Assembly: GCA_945910005.1 (NCBI GenBank)
Contig: OX246743.1
Span: forward strand, 12,754,587-12,818,586
DNA from: Isoperla grammatica
Taxonomy: Eukaryota > Arthropoda > Insecta > Plecoptera > Perlodidae
Direction of reading: 5' to 3'
DNA: 64,000 nucleotides
A program made the translations under genes and the position numbers. This document shows, piece after piece, positions 48,810 through 62,700 of the stretch; position 1 is the stretch's first letter; every line of letters starts with the position of its first letter. The notes beneath the pieces were generated by a model. That model was not told where the DNA came from, did not search any database, and worked only from the letters and a program-made list of their open reading frames with translations.

Positions 48810-51800
48810 GCAATCCAAGCGCCTAACAATCTCCCCAATGCTGCTCTCGTCACTCCACCATACCTGCGGCCCTCTTTGCAATCCAAGCGCCTTACAAACT
48901 CCCTAATGTGGCTCTCGTCACTCCGTCATACTTGCGGCCCTCTTTGCAATCCAAGCGCCTTACAAACTCCCCAATGTGTCTCTCGTCACTCCGTCATACT
49001 TGCGGCCCTTTTTGCAATCCAAGCGCCTAACAATCTCCCCAATGTGGCTCTCACCACTCCACCATACTTGCGGCCCTCTTTGCAATCCAAGTGCCTAACA
49101 TCTCCCTTATGTGGCTCTCGCCACTTCGTCATACTTGCAGCCCTCTTTGCAATCCAAGCGCCTTGCAATCTCCCCAATGTGGCTCTCGTCACTCCGTCAT
49201 ACTTGCGGCCCTCTTTGCAATCCAAGCGCCTTGCAATCTCCCCAATGTGGCTCTCGTCACACCGCCATACTTGCGGCCCTCTTTGCAATCAAACCGCCTA
49301 ACAATCTCCCCGATGTGGGCTCTCGCCACTCCGTCATACTTGCGGCCCTCTTTGCAATCCAAGCGCCTAACAATCTTCCCAATGTGGCTCTCGTCACACC
49401 ACCATACTTGCGGCCCTCTTTGCAATCGAAGTGCCTCATTTCTCCCTTATGTGGCTCTCGCCACTCCGCCATACTTGCGGCCCTCTTTGTAATCCAAGCG
49501 CCTAACAATCTCCCTAATGTGGCTCTCGCCACTCCGTCATACTTGCGGCCCTCTTTGCAATCCAAGCGCATAACAATCTCCCCAATGTGGCTCTCGTCAC
49601 TCCACTATACTTGCGGCCCTCTTTGCAATCCAAGCGCCTAACAATCTTTCCAATGTGGCTCTCATCACTTTGCCATACTTGCGGCCCTCTTTGCCATCAA
49701 AGCGCCTAACAATCTCCCCAATGTGGCTCTTGTCACTCGGTCATACTTGCGGCCCCCTTTGCAATCCAAGCGCCTTACAATCTCCCCAATGTGGCTCTCG
49801 TCACACCGCCAAACTTGCGGCCCTCTTTGCAATCCAAGCGCTTAACAATCTCCCGAGTGTTGCTCTCGTCATTTCGTTAGACTTGCGGCCCTCTTTGCAA
49901 TCCAAGCGCCTTACAATCTCCCCAATGTGGCTCTCGTTACACCGTCATACTTGCGGCCCTCTTTGCAATCCAAGAGCCTCACAATCTCCCCAAGGTGGCA
50001 CTTTCACTCCGTCACTCTTGCGGCCCTCTCTGCAATCCAAGCGCCTTACAATCTCCCCAATGTGGCTCTCGTCACACCGCCATACTCGCGGCCCTCTTTG
50101 CAATCAGAGCGCCTAACAATCGCCTTACAATCTCCGCAATGTGGCTCTCGGCACTCCACCATACTTGCGGCCCTCTTTGCAATCCAAGCGCCTTACAATC
50201 TCCCCAATATGGCTCTCGTCACTCCACCATACGTGCGGCCCTCTTTGCAATCAAGACGCCTAACAATATCCCCAATGTGGCTCTCGGCACTCCACCATAC
50301 TTGCGGCCCTCTTTGCAATCCAAGTGCCTAACTGGCTCTCGCCACTCCACCATACCTGCGGCCCTCTTTGCAATCCAAGCGCCTTACAATCTCCCTAATG
50401 TGGCTCTCGCCACTCCGTCATACTTGCGGCCCTCTTTTTAATCCAAGCGTCTAACAATCTCCCCAATGTGGCTCTCGTCACTCCACCATACTTGCGGCCC
50501 TCTTTTCAATCAAAACGCCTAACAATCTCCCCAATGTGGCTCTCGGCACTCCACCATACTTGCGGCCCTCTTTACAATCCAAGTGCCTTAAATCTCCCCA
50601 ATGTGGCTCTCGCCACTCCGCCATACTTGCGGCCCTCTTTTGCAATCCAAGCGCCTAATAATCTCCCCAATGTCTCTCTAGTCACTCCACCATACTTGCG
50701 GCCCTCTTTGCAATCAGAGCGCCTAACAATATCCCCAATGTGGCTCTCGTCACTCCACCATACTTGCGGCCCTCTTTGCCTCTCGGCACTCCCCCATACT
50801 TGCGGCCCTCTTTGCAATCCAAGTGCCTAACATCTCCCCAATGTTGCTCTCGCCACTCCGTCATACTTGCGGCCCTCTTTGCAATCCAAGCGCCTTACAA
50901 ACTCCCCAATGTGGCTCTCGTCACTCCGTCATACTTGCGGCCCTCTTTGCAATCCAAGCGCCTAACAAACTCCCCAATGTGGCTCTCGTCACCCCGTCAT
51001 ACTTGCGGCCCTCTTTGCAATCCAAGCGCCTAACAATCTCCCCAATGTGGCTCTCATCACTTTACCATACTTGCGGCCCTCTTTGCCATCCAAGCGCCTA
51101 AAAATCTCCCCAATGTGGCTTTCGTTACTCGGTCATACTTGCGGCCCTCTTTGCAATCCAAGCGCCTTACAATCTCCCCAATGTGGCTCTCGTCACTCCG
51201 TCATACTTGCGGCCCTCTTTGCAATCCAAGCGCCTTACAATCTCTCCAATGTGGCTCTCGTCACACCGCCAGTCTTGCGGCCCTCTTTGCAATCAGAGCG
51301 CCTAACAATCGCCTTACAATCTCCCCAATGTGGCACTTTCACTCCGTCACTCTTGCGGCCCTCTTTGCAATCCAAGCGCCTAACAATCTCTCCAATGTGG
51401 CTCTCGTCACTCCGTCATACTTGCGGCCCTCTTTGCAATCCAAGCGCCTTACAATCTCCCAAATGTGGCTCTCGTCACACCGCCATACTCGCGGCCCTCT
51501 TTGCTGTCCAAGCACATAACAATCTCCCTAATGTGGCTCTCGCCACTCTGTCATACTTGCGGCCCTCTTTGCAATCCAAGCGCCTAACAATCTCCCCAAT
51601 GTGGCTCTCGTCACTCTACCATACTTGCGGCCCTCTATGCAATCAAAACGCCTAACAATCCCCCCAATGTGGCTCTCGTCACACCGTCATACTTGCGGCC
51701 CTCTTTGCAATCCAAGCGCCTTACAATCTCCCCAATGTGGCTCTCGTCACTCGGTCATACTTGCGGCCCTCTTTGAAATCCAAGCGCCTTACAATCTCCT

Positions 51801-52309
51801 CAATGTGGCTCTCGTCACACCGCCATACTTGCGGCCCTCTTTGCAATCCAAGCGCCTTACAATCTCCCCAATGTGGCTCTCGTCACACCGCCATACTTGC
51901 GGCCCTCTTTGCAATCCAAGCGCCTTACAATCTCTCCAATGTGGCTCTCGTCACACCGCCATACTTGCGGCCCTCTTTGCAATCCAAGCGCCTAACAATC
52001 TCTCCAATGTGGCTCTCGCCACTCCGTCATACTTGCGGCCCTCTTTGCAATCCAAGCGCCTTGCAATCTCCCCAATGTGGCTCTCGTCACAACGCCATAC
52101 TTGCGGCCCTCTTTGCAATCAAAACGCCTAACAATCTCCCCGATGTGGGCTCTCGCCACTCCGCCATTCTTGCGGGCCTCTTTGCAATCCAAGCGCCTTA
52201 CAATCTCCCCAATATGGCTCTCGTCACTCCACCATACTTGCGGCCCTCTTTGCAATCAAAACGCCTAACAATCTCCCCAATGTGGCTCTCGTCACACCTT
52301 CATACTTGC
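46778..52309 (+). repeat. 68-bp satellite array, block 14
   Basis: About 81 monomers, holding the end of HOR copy B, the partial copy C and then a different HOR type after a fusion junction at about 50779. The gtcatttcgttagac marker is at 48022-48036 and 49868-49882. The last part (about 51.1-52.3 kb) is the common lead-in also seen in blocks 7 and 9, with one cgcctaacaatcgccttac duplication near 51300. No gene is present. Confidence 0.97.
48810..50778 (+). repeat. Triplicated HOR, copy C (partial, about 1.97 kb)
   Basis: Matches copy B at offset 5069, with small changes such as cgcataac at 49568, gccatcaaagcg at 49692 and caaacttgcgg at 49810. Homology stops at ccctctttgc, where tctcggcactccc follows, so this copy never reaches its spacer. 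Confidence 0.88.
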
Positions 52310-52981
52310 GATCAGATCATATTCTTGGATATTTTTTAAATCCAATGAAAGCCTCTTTTTGGAAATCTATCTATATTTGGAGTTACAATTACACTAAGAA
52401 TGAATAGAGATACAATGAGATTCATACCTGCATACATTGAGAGCAGTGGGTTATTTACCAGTGTAAGCGAGGCAATTTCTATCGGCTGGCACGGCGTACG
52501 CAGTAACGTCGTAGCTTCGAATACTTGAGGTCTGGTGTTCAAAACCCATTACCCCCAATTTTTTTTTTCCACCTATTTCACACATTTATATCATTTATAT
52601 CTCAATTTGCGGCGGTTTTATTATCAGATCATATTCTCATGGATATTTTTTAAATACAATGAAACCTTCTTTTCGTAAATCCAGATATGTTTCGTTACAT
52701 GCATTAATTGAGAGCCGTGTGTTATCTATACCAGTCTAAGCGATCCAACTTCCATCGTGAGGCATGGCGTACGCGGTAGCGTCGTGGACTAGTGTTTTAG
52801 AGGTCCGGGGTTCGAGACCCGTTACCACCACGATTTTTTTCTTCCATATTCAGAGCAGCAAAGTTGAGAAGGGTTTACTAAGGGGAAATTATTTTTTCAA
52901 GCGCTCGTAGCTAAAAAAACGTGTGGTTCAAATTTGTTTCTGTATTTTTTTTATTTTTTTTGCGTTAATTATCTTGTCAAT
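52310..52981 (+). repeat. Dimeric tRNA-related SINE-like spacer, copy 15
   Basis: Complete copy, subtype I, ccagatatg subgroup. Module 1 B box is changed to tgttcaaaacc and its upstream part reads gagcagtgggtt. Module 2 begins cagatcatattctc instead of cagatcgtattctc. The second A box is at 52765-52776 and the B box at 52809-52819. The right end is ttgtcaataaaacg. Confidence 0.93.
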
Positions 52982-55900
52982 AAAACGCCTAACAATCTCC
53001 CCAATGTGGCTCTCGTCACACCGTCATACTTGCGGCCCTCTTTGCAATCAAAACGCCTAACAATCTCCCCAATGTGGCTCTCGTCACACCTTCATACTTG
53101 CGGCCCTCTTTTTAATCCAAGCGCCTAACAATCTCCCCGATGTGGCTCTCGTCAATCCGCCATACTTGCGGCCCTCTTTGCAATCAAAACGCCTAACAAT
53201 CTCCCCAATGTGGCTCTCGGCACTCCACCATACTTGCGGCCCTCTTTGCAATCCAAGTGCCTAACATCTCCCTAATGTGGCTCTCGGCACTCCCCCATAC
53301 TTGCGGCCCTCTTTGCAATCCAAATGCCTAACATCTCCCCAATGTGGCTCTCGCCACTCCGTCATACTTGCGGCCCTCTTTGCAATCCAAGCGCCTTACA
53401 AACTCCCCAATGTGGCTCTCGTCACTCCGTCATACTTGCGGCCCTCTTTGCAATCCAAGCGCCTAACAAACTCCCCAATGTGGCTCTCGTCACCCCGTCA
53501 TACTTGCGGCCCTCTTTGCAATCCAAGCGCCTAACAATCTCCCCAATGTGGCTCTCATCATTTTACCATACTTGCGGCCCTCTTTGCCATCCAAGCGCCT
53601 AACAATCTCCCCAATGTGGCTCTCGTCACTCGGTCATACTTGCGGCCCTCTTTGCAATCCAAGCGCCTTACAATCTCCCCAATGTGGCTCTCGTCACACC
53701 GCCATACTTGCGGCCCTCTTTGCAATCCAAGCGCTTTACAATCTCCCCAGTGTTGCTCTCGTCATTTCGTTAGACTTGCGGCCCTCTTTGCAATCCAAAC
53801 GCCTAACAATCTCCCGAATGTGGCTCTCGTCACACCGTCATACTTGCGGCCCTCTTTGCAATCCAAGAGCCTCACAATCTCCCCAAGGTGGCACTTTCAC
53901 TCCGTCACTCTTGCGGCCCTCTTTGCAATCCAAGCGCCTTACAATCTCCCCAATGTGGCTCTCGTCAAACCGCCATACTCGCGGCCCTCTTTGCAATCAG
54001 AGCGCCTAACAATCGCCTAACAATCTCCCCAATGTGGCTCTCGGCACTCCACAATACTTGCGGCCCTCTTTGCAATCCAAGCGCCTTACAATCTCCCCAA
54101 TATGGCTCTCGTCACTCCACCATACGTGCGGCCCTCTTTGCAATCAAGACGCCTAACAATCTCCCCAATGTGGCTCTCGGCACTCCACCATACTTGCGGC
54201 CCTCTTTGCAATCCAAGTGCTTAACATCTCCCCAATGTGGCTCTTGCCACTCCGCCATACTTGCGGCCCTCTTTGCAATCCAAGCGCCTTACAATCTCCC
54301 CAATATAGCTCTCGTCACTCCACCATACTTGCGGCCCTCTTTGCAATCAAAACGCCTAACAATCTCCCCAATGTGGCTCTCGGCACTCCACCATACTTGC
54401 GGCCCTCTTTACAATCCAAGTGCCTTAAATCTCCCTTATGTGGCTCTCGCCACTCCGCCATACTTGCGGCCCTCTTTTGCAATCCAAGCGCCTAACAATC
54501 TCCCCAATGTCTCTCTCGTCACTCCACCATACTTGCGGCCCTCTTTGCAATCCAAGCGCCTTACAAACTCCCCAATGTGGATCTCGTCACTCCGTCATAC
54601 TTGCGGCCCTATTTGCAATCAAAACGCCTAACAATTTCCCCAATGTGGCTCTCGTCACACCGTCATTCTTGCGGCCCTCTTTGCAATCCAAGCGCCTAAC
54701 AATCTCCCCAATGTGGCTATCGTCACACCTGTTTCTTGCGGCCCTCTTTGCAATCCAAGCGCCTAACAATCTCCCCAATACGGCTCTGATCACACCGTTA
54801 AACTTGCGGCCCTATTTGCAATCCAAGCGCCTAACAATCTCCCCAATGTGGCTCTCGTCACTCCACCATACTTGCGGCCCTCTTTGCAATCGAAGTGCCT
54901 CATTTCTCCCTAATGTGGCTCTCGCCACTCCGCCATACTCGCGGCCCTATTTTGCAATCCAAGCGCCTAACAATCTCCCCAATGTGTCTCTATTCACTCC
55001 ACAATACTTGCGGCCCTCTTTGCAATCAGAGCGCCTAATTATCTCCCCGATGCGGCTCTCGCCACTCCGTCATACTTGCGGCCCTCTTTGCAATCAAAGC
55101 GCCTTACAATCTCCCCAGTGGGGCTCTCACCACTCCGTCATACTTGCGGCCCTCTTTTCAATCCAAGCGTCTAACAATCTCCCCAGTGTTGCTCTCGCCA
55201 CTCCGTCACTCTTGCGGCCCTCTTTGCAATCCAAGCGCCTAACAATCTCTCCAATGTGGCTCTCGTCACTCCGTCATACTTGCGGCCCTCTTTGCAATCC
55301 AAGTGCCTTACAATCTCCCAAATGTGGCTCTCGTCACACCGCCATACTCGCGGCCCTCTTTGCAATCCAAGCACCTAACAATCTCCCTAATGTGGCTCTC
55401 GCCACTCCGTCATACTTGCGGCCCTCTTTGCAATCCAAGCGCCTAACAATCTCCCCAATGTGGCTCTCGTCACTCTACCATACTTGCGGCCTTCCATGCA
55501 ATCACAACGCCTTACAATCCCCCCAATGTGGCTTTCGTCACACCGTCATACTTGCGGCCCTCTTTGCAATCCAAGCGCCTTACAATCTCCCCAATGTGGC
55601 TCTCGTCACTCGGTCATACTTGCGGCCCTCTTTGAAATCCAAGCGCTTTACAATCTCCTCAATGTGGCTCTCGTCACACCGCCATACTTGCGGCCCTCTT
55701 TGCAATCCAAGCGCCTTACAATCTCCACAATGTGGCTCTCGTCACACCGCCATACTTGCGGCCCTCTTTGCAATCCAAGCGCCTTACAATCTCCTCAATG
55801 TGGCTCTCGTCACACCGCCATACTTGCGGCCCTCTTTGTAATCCAAGCGCCTTACAATCTCCCCAATGTGGCTCTCGTCACACCGCCATACTTGCGGCCC

Positions 55901-56100
55901 TCTTTGCAATCAAAACGCCTAACAATCTCCCCGATGTGGGCTCTCGCCACTCCGCCATTCTTGCGGCCCTCTTTGCAATCCAAGCGCCTTACAATCTCCC
56001 CAATATGGCTCTCGTCACTCCACCATACTTGCGGCCCTCTTTGCAATCAAAACGCCTAACAATCTCCCCAATGTGGCTCTCGTCACACCTTCATACTTGC
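52982..56100 (+). repeat. 68-bp satellite array, block 15
   Basis: About 46 monomers. The lead-out is shortened: the 53-bp deleted monomer is missing and short aagtgcctaacatct monomers follow. It contains gtcatttcgttagac at 53761-53775. A stretch near 54710-54800 has private changes (cacacctgtttcttgcgg and aatacggctctgatc). A run with few stop codons spans 54438-55841, giving the longest open frame in the window, which is not a gene. No gene is present. Confidence 0.97.
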
Positions 56101-56771
56101 GATCAGATCATATTCTTGGATATTTTTTAAATCCAATGAAAGCCTCTTTTTGGAAATCTATCTATATTTGGAGTTACAATTACACTAAGAATGAATAGAG
56201 ATACAATGAGATTCATACCTGCATACATTGAGAGCAGTGTGTTATTTACCAGTGTAAGCGAGGCAATTTCTATCGGCTGGCACGGCGTACGCAGTAACGT
56301 CGTAGCTTCGAATACTTGAGGTCTGGGGTTCAAAACCCATTCCCCCAATTTCTTTTTTTTCACCTATTTCACACATTTATATCATTTATATCTCAATTTG
56401 CGGCGGTTTTATTATCAGATCGTATTCTCATGGATATTTTTTAAATCCAATGAAACCTTCTGTTCGTAAATCCAGATATGTTTCGTTACATGCATTAATT
56501 GAGAGCCGTGTGTTATCTATACCAGTCTAAGCGATCCAACTTCCATCGTGAGGCATGGCGTACGCGGTAGCGTCGTGGACTAGTGTTTTAGAGGTCCGGG
56601 GTTCGAGACCCGTTACCACCACGATTTTTTTCTTCCATATTCAGAGCAGCAAAGTTGAGATGGGTTTACTAAGGGGAAATTATTTTTTCAAGCGCTCGTA
56701 GCTAAAAAACGTGTGGTTCAAATTTGTTTCTGTATTTTTTTTATTTTTTTTGCGTTAATTATCTTGACAAT
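56101..56771 (+). repeat. Dimeric tRNA-related SINE-like spacer, copy 16 (last)
   Basis: Complete copy, subtype I, ccagatatg subgroup. The T-run of module 1 is interrupted (ccccaatttctttttttt) and the tail has gttgagatggg. The second A box is at 56556-56567 and the B box at 56600-56610. Confidence 0.93.
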
Positions 56772-59700
56772 AAAACGCCTAACAATCTCCCCAATGTGGC
56801 TCTCGTCACACCGTCATACTTGCGGCCCTCTTTGCAATCAAAACGCCTAACAATCTCCCCAATGTGGCTCTCGTCATACCTTCATACTTGCGGCCCTCTT
56901 TTTAATCCAAGCGCCTAACAATCTCCCCGATGTGGCTCTCGTCACTCCGCCATACTTGCGGCCCTCTTTGCAATCAAAACGCCTAACAATCTCCCCAATG
57001 TGGCTCTCGGCACTCCACCATACTTGCGGCCCTCTTTGCAATCCAAGTGCCTAACATCTCCCCAATGTGGCTCTCGGCACTCCCCCATACTTGCGGCCCT
57101 CTTTGCAATCCAAGTGCCTAACATCTCCCCAATGTGGCTCGCGCCACTCCGTCATACTTGCGGCCCTCTTTGCAATCCAAGCGCCTTACAAACTCCCCAA
57201 TGTGGTTCTCGTCACTCCGTCATACTTGCGGCCCTCTTTGCAATCCAAGCGCCTAACAAACTCCCCAATGTGGCTCTCGTCACCCCGTCATACTTGCGGC
57301 CCTCTTTGCAATCCAAGCGTCTAACAATCTCCCCAATGTGGCTCTCATCACTTTACCATACTTGCGGCCCTCTTTGCCATCCAAGCGCCTAACAATCTCC
57401 CCAATGTGGCTCTCGTCACTCGGTCATACTTGCGGCCCTCTTTGCAATCCAAGCGCCTTACAATCTCCCCAATGTGGCTCTCGTCACACCGTCATACTTG
57501 CGGCCCTCTTTGCAATCCAAGCGCCTCACAATCTCCCCAAGGTGGCACTTTCACTCCGTCACTCTTGCGGCCCTCTTTGCAATCCAAGTGCCTCACAATC
57601 TCCCCAATGTGGCTCTCGTCACACCGCCATACTCGCGGCCCTCTTTGCAATCAAAGCACCTAACAATCGCCTTACAATTTTCCCAATATGGCTCTCGTTA
57701 CTCCACCATACTTACGGTCCTCTTTGCAATCCAAGCGCCTAACAATCTCCTAAATGTGGCTTTCGCTCTCGTCTTACTTGCGGCCCTCTTTGCAATCCAA
57801 GCGCCTAACAATCTCCCCAATGTGGCTCTCGTCACTCCACTATACTTGCGGCCCTCTTTGCAATCCAAGCGCCTAACAAACTCCCCAATGTGGCTCTCGT
57901 CACTCCGTCATACTTGCGGCCCTCTTTGCAATCAAAACGCATAGCATCTCCCCAATGTGGCTCTCGGCACTCCGTCATACTTGCGGCACTCTTTGTAATC
58001 CAAGCGCCTAACAATCTCGCCACTTCGCAATTCGTGCGGCACTCTTTTTAATCCAAGCGTCTAACAATCTCCCCGATGTGGCTCTCGTCACTCCGCCATA
58101 CTAGCGGCCCTCTTTTGCAATCCAAGCGCCTTACAATCTCCCCGATGTGGCTCTCGTCACTCCGCCATACTAGCGGCCCTCTTTTGCAATCCAAGCGCCT
58201 AACAATCTCCCCAATGTGGCTCTCGCCACTCCACCATACTTGCGGCTCTCTTTGCAATCCAAGTGCCTAACATCTCCCCAATGTGGCTCTCGCCACTTCG
58301 CCATACTTGCGGCCCTCTTTTGCAATCCAAGCGCCTAACAATCTCCCCAATGTGGCTCTCGTCACTCCTCCATACTTACGGTCCTCTTTGCAATCCAAGC
58401 GCCTAACAATCTCCCTATTTTGGCTCTCGCCACTCCGTCATACTTGCGGCCCTCTTTGCAATCAGAGCGCCTCACAATCTCCCCAATATGGCTCTCGCCA
58501 CTCCGTCATACTTGCGGCCCTATTTGCAATGAAAACGCCTAACAATCTCCCTAATGTGGCTCTCGTCACACCGTCATACTTGCGGCCCTCTTTGCGATGC
58601 AAGCGCCTAACAATCCTCCCAATGTGGCTCTCGTCACTCCACCATACTTGCGGCCCTCTTTGCAATCCAAGTGCCTAACATCTCCCCAATGTGGCTCTCG
58701 CCACTCAGTCATACTTGCGGCCCTCTTTGTAATCCAAGCGCCCAAAAACCTCTCCAATGTGGCTCTCGCCACTCCGCCATACTTGCGGCCCTCTTTGCAA
58801 TCCAAGCGGCTTATTATCTCCCCGATGCGGCTCTCGCCACTCCGTCATACTTGCGGCCCTCTTTGCAATCAAAGCGCCTAACAATCTCCCCAGTGGGACT
58901 CTCACCACTCCGTCATACTTGCGGCCCTCTTTTCAATCCAAGCGTCTAACAATCTTCCCAGTGTTGCTCTCGCCACTCGGTCATACTTGCGGCCCTCTTT
59001 GCAATCCAAGCGCCGAACAATCTCCCCAATGTGGCTCTCGTCACTCCATTATACTTGCTGCCCTCTTTGCAATCCAAGTGCCTAACATCTCCCTAATGTG
59101 GCTCTCGCCACTCCGCCATACTTACGGTCCTCTTTGCAATCCAAGCGCCTAACAATCTCCCTATTTTGGCTCTCGCCACTCCGTCATACTTGCGGCCCTC
59201 TTTGCAATCAGAGCGCCTCACAATCTCCCCAATATGGCTCTCGCCACTCCGTCATACTTGCGGCCCTATTTGCAATGAAAACGCCTAACAATCTCCCCAA
59301 TGTGGCTCTCGTCACACCGTCATACTTGCGGCCCTCTTTGCGATGCAAGCGCCTAACAATCCTCCCAATGTGGCTCTCGTCACTCCACCATACTTGCGGC
59401 CCTCTTTGCAATCCAAGTGCCTAACATCTCCCCAATGTGGCTCTCGCCACTCAGTCATACTTGCGGCCCTCTTTGTAATCCAAGCGCCCAAAAACCTCTC
59501 CAATGTGGCTCTCGCCACTCCGCCATACTTGCGGCCCTTTTTGTGCAATCCAAGCGGCTTATTATCTCCCCGATGCGGCTCTCGCCACTCCGTCATACTT
59601 GCGGCCCTCTTTGCAATCAAAGCGCCTAACAATCTCCCCAGTGGGACTCTCACCACTCCGTCATACTTGCGGCCCTCTTTTCAATCCAAGCGTCTAACAA

Positions 59701-62700
59701 TCTTCCCAGTGTTGCTCTCGCCACTCGGTCATACTTGCGGCCCTCTTTGCAATCCAAGCGCCTAACAATCTCCCCAATGTGGCTCTCGTCACTCGGTCAT
59801 ACTTGCGGCCCTCTTTGCAATCCAAGCGCCTACAATCTCCCCAATGTGGCTCTCGTCACACTGCCATACTTGCGGCCCTCTTTGCAATCCAAGCGCCTAA
59901 CAATCTCCCCAATGTGGCTCTCGTCACTCGGTCATACTTGCGGCCCGTTTTGCAATCCAAGCGCCTTACAATCTCCCCAATGTGGCTCTCGTCACACCGC
60001 CAAACTCGCGGCCCACTTTGAAATCAGAGCGCCTAACAATCGCCTTACAATCTCCCCAATGTGGCTCTCGTCACTCCGTCATACTTGCGGCCCTCTTTGC
60101 AATCAGAGCGCCTTACAATCTCCCCGATGTGGCTCCAATCAAAACGCCTAACAATCTCCCCAATGTGGCTCTCGTCACACCTTCATACTTGCGGCCCTCT
60201 TTGCAATCCAAGCGCCTAACAATCTCCCCAATGTGGCTCTCGTCACTCCACCATACTTGCGGCCCTCTTTGCAATCCAAGCGCCTTACAAACTCCCCAAT
60301 GTGGATCTCGTCACTCCGTCATACTTGCGGCCCTATTTGCAATCAAAACGCCTAACAATCTCCCCAATGTGGCTCTCGTCACACCGTCATTCTTGCGGCC
60401 CTCTTTGCAATCCAAGCGCCTAACAATCTCCCCAATGTGGCTCTCATCACACCGTCATTCTTGCGGCCCTCTTTGCAATCCAAGCGCCTAACAATCTCCC
60501 CAATGTGGCTCTCGTCACACCGTTAAACTTGCGGCCCTATTTGAAATCCAAGCGCCTAACAATCTCCCCAATGTGGCTCTCGTCAATACACCATACTTGC
60601 GGCCCTCTTTGCAATCGAAGTGCCTAAATTCTCCCTTATGTGGCTCTCGCTACTCCGCCATACTTGCGGCCCTCTTTGCAATCCAAGCGCCTAACAATCT
60701 CCCTAATGTGGCTCTCGCTGCTCCGTCATACTTGCGGCCCTCTTTTTCAATCCAAGCGCCTAACAATCTCCCCAATGTGGCTCTCATCACTCCACTATAC
60801 TTGCGGCCCTCTTTGCAATCCAAGCGCCTAACAAACTCCCCAATGTGGCTCTCGTCACTCCGTCATACTTGCGGCCCTCTTTGCAATCCAAGCGCCTAGC
60901 AAACTCCCCAATGTGGCTCTTGTCACTTCGGCATACTTGCGGCCCTCTTTGCAATCAAAACGCATAGCATCTCCCCAATGTGGCTCTCGGCACTCCGCCA
61001 TACTTGCGGCCCTCTTAATATACCAAGCGCCTAACAATCTCGCCACTTCGCCATTCTTGCGGCCCTCTTTTTAATCCAAGCGTCTAACAATCTCCCCAAT
61101 GTGGCTCTCGTCACTCCCCCATACTTGCGGCCCTCTTTGCAATCAGAGCGCCTTATTATCTCCCCGATGCGGCTCTCGCCACTCCGTCATACTTGCGGCC
61201 CTCTTTGCAATCCAAGCGCCTAACAATCTCCCCAATGTGGCTCTCGTCACACCGTCATTCTTGCGGCCCTCTTTGCAATCCAAGCGCCTAACAATCTCCC
61301 CAATGTGGCTCTCGTCACACCGTCATACTTGCGGCCCTATTTGCAATCAAAACGCCTAACAATCTCCCCAATGTGGCTCTCGTCACACCGTCATTCTTGC
61401 GGCCCTCTTTGCAATCCAAGCGCCTAAAAATCTCCCCAATATGGCTCTCGTCACACCGTTAAACTTGCGGCCCTATTTGCAATCCAAGCGCCTAACAATC
61501 TCCCCAATGTGGCTCCCGTCACTCGGTCATACTTGCGGCCCTCTTTGCAATCCAAGCGCCTTACAATCTCCCCAATGTGGCTCTCGTCACACCGCAATAC
61601 TTGCGGCCCTCTTTGCAATCCAAGCGCCTATTAATCTCTCCAATGTGGCTCTCGTCACTCCGTCATACTTGCGGCCCTCTTTGCAATCCAAGCGCCTTAC
61701 AATCTCTCCAATGTGGCTCTCGTCACACCGCCACACTTGCGGCCCTCTTTGCAATCCAAGCGCCAAACAATCTCTCCAATGTGGCTCTAGTCACTCCGTC
61801 ATACTTGCGGCCCTCTTTGCAATCCAAGCGCCTTACAATCTCTCCAATATGGCTCTCGTCCCACCGCCATACTTGCGGCCCTCTTTGCAATCAGAGCGCC
61901 TAACAATCGCCTTACAATCTCCCCAATGTGGCACTTTCACTTCGCCACTCTTGCGGCCCTCTTTGCAATCCAAGCGCCTAACAATCTCTCCAATGTGGCT
62001 CTCGTCACTCCGTCATACTTGCGGCCCTCTTTGCAATCCAAGCGCATTACAATCTCCCAAATGTGGCTCTCGTCACACCGCCATACTCGCGGCCCTCTTT
62101 GCAATCCAAGCACCTAACTATCTCCCTAATGTGGCTCTCGCCACTCCGTCATACTTGCGGCCCTCTTTGCAATCCAAGCGCCTAACAATGTCCCTATTTT
62201 GGCTCTCGCCACTCCGTCATACTTGCGGCCCTCTTTGCAATCAGAGCGCCTCACAATCTCCCCAATATGGCTCTCGCCACTCCGTCATACTTGCGGCCCT
62301 ATTTGCAATGAAAACGCCTAACAATCTCCCCAATGTGGCTCTCGTCACACCGTCATACTTGCGGCCCTCTTTGCGATGCAAGCGCCTTACAATCCTGCCA
62401 ATGTGGCTCTCGTCACTCCACCATACTTGCGGCCCTCTTTGCAATCCAAGTGCCTAACATCTCCCCAATGTGGCTCTCGCCACTCAGTCATACTTGCGGC
62501 CCTCTTTGTAATCCAAGCGCCCAAAAACCTCTCCAATGTGGCTCTCGCCACTCCGCCATACTTGCGGCCCTCTTTGCAATCCAAGCGCCTAATTATCTCC
62601 CCGATGCGGCTCTCGCCACTCCGTCATACTTGCGGCCTTCTTTGCAATCAAAGCGCCTAACAATCTCCCCCGTGGGACTCTCACCACTCCGTCATACTTG

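Noticed and set aside
54438..55841. Repeat-protein gene (467 codons, leucine/serine/proline-rich)
   Set aside because: Alternate frames of the same DNA are also open, the frame follows monomer indels, and there are no splice signals, conserved start context or domain. It is a by-product of a stop-poor repeat.
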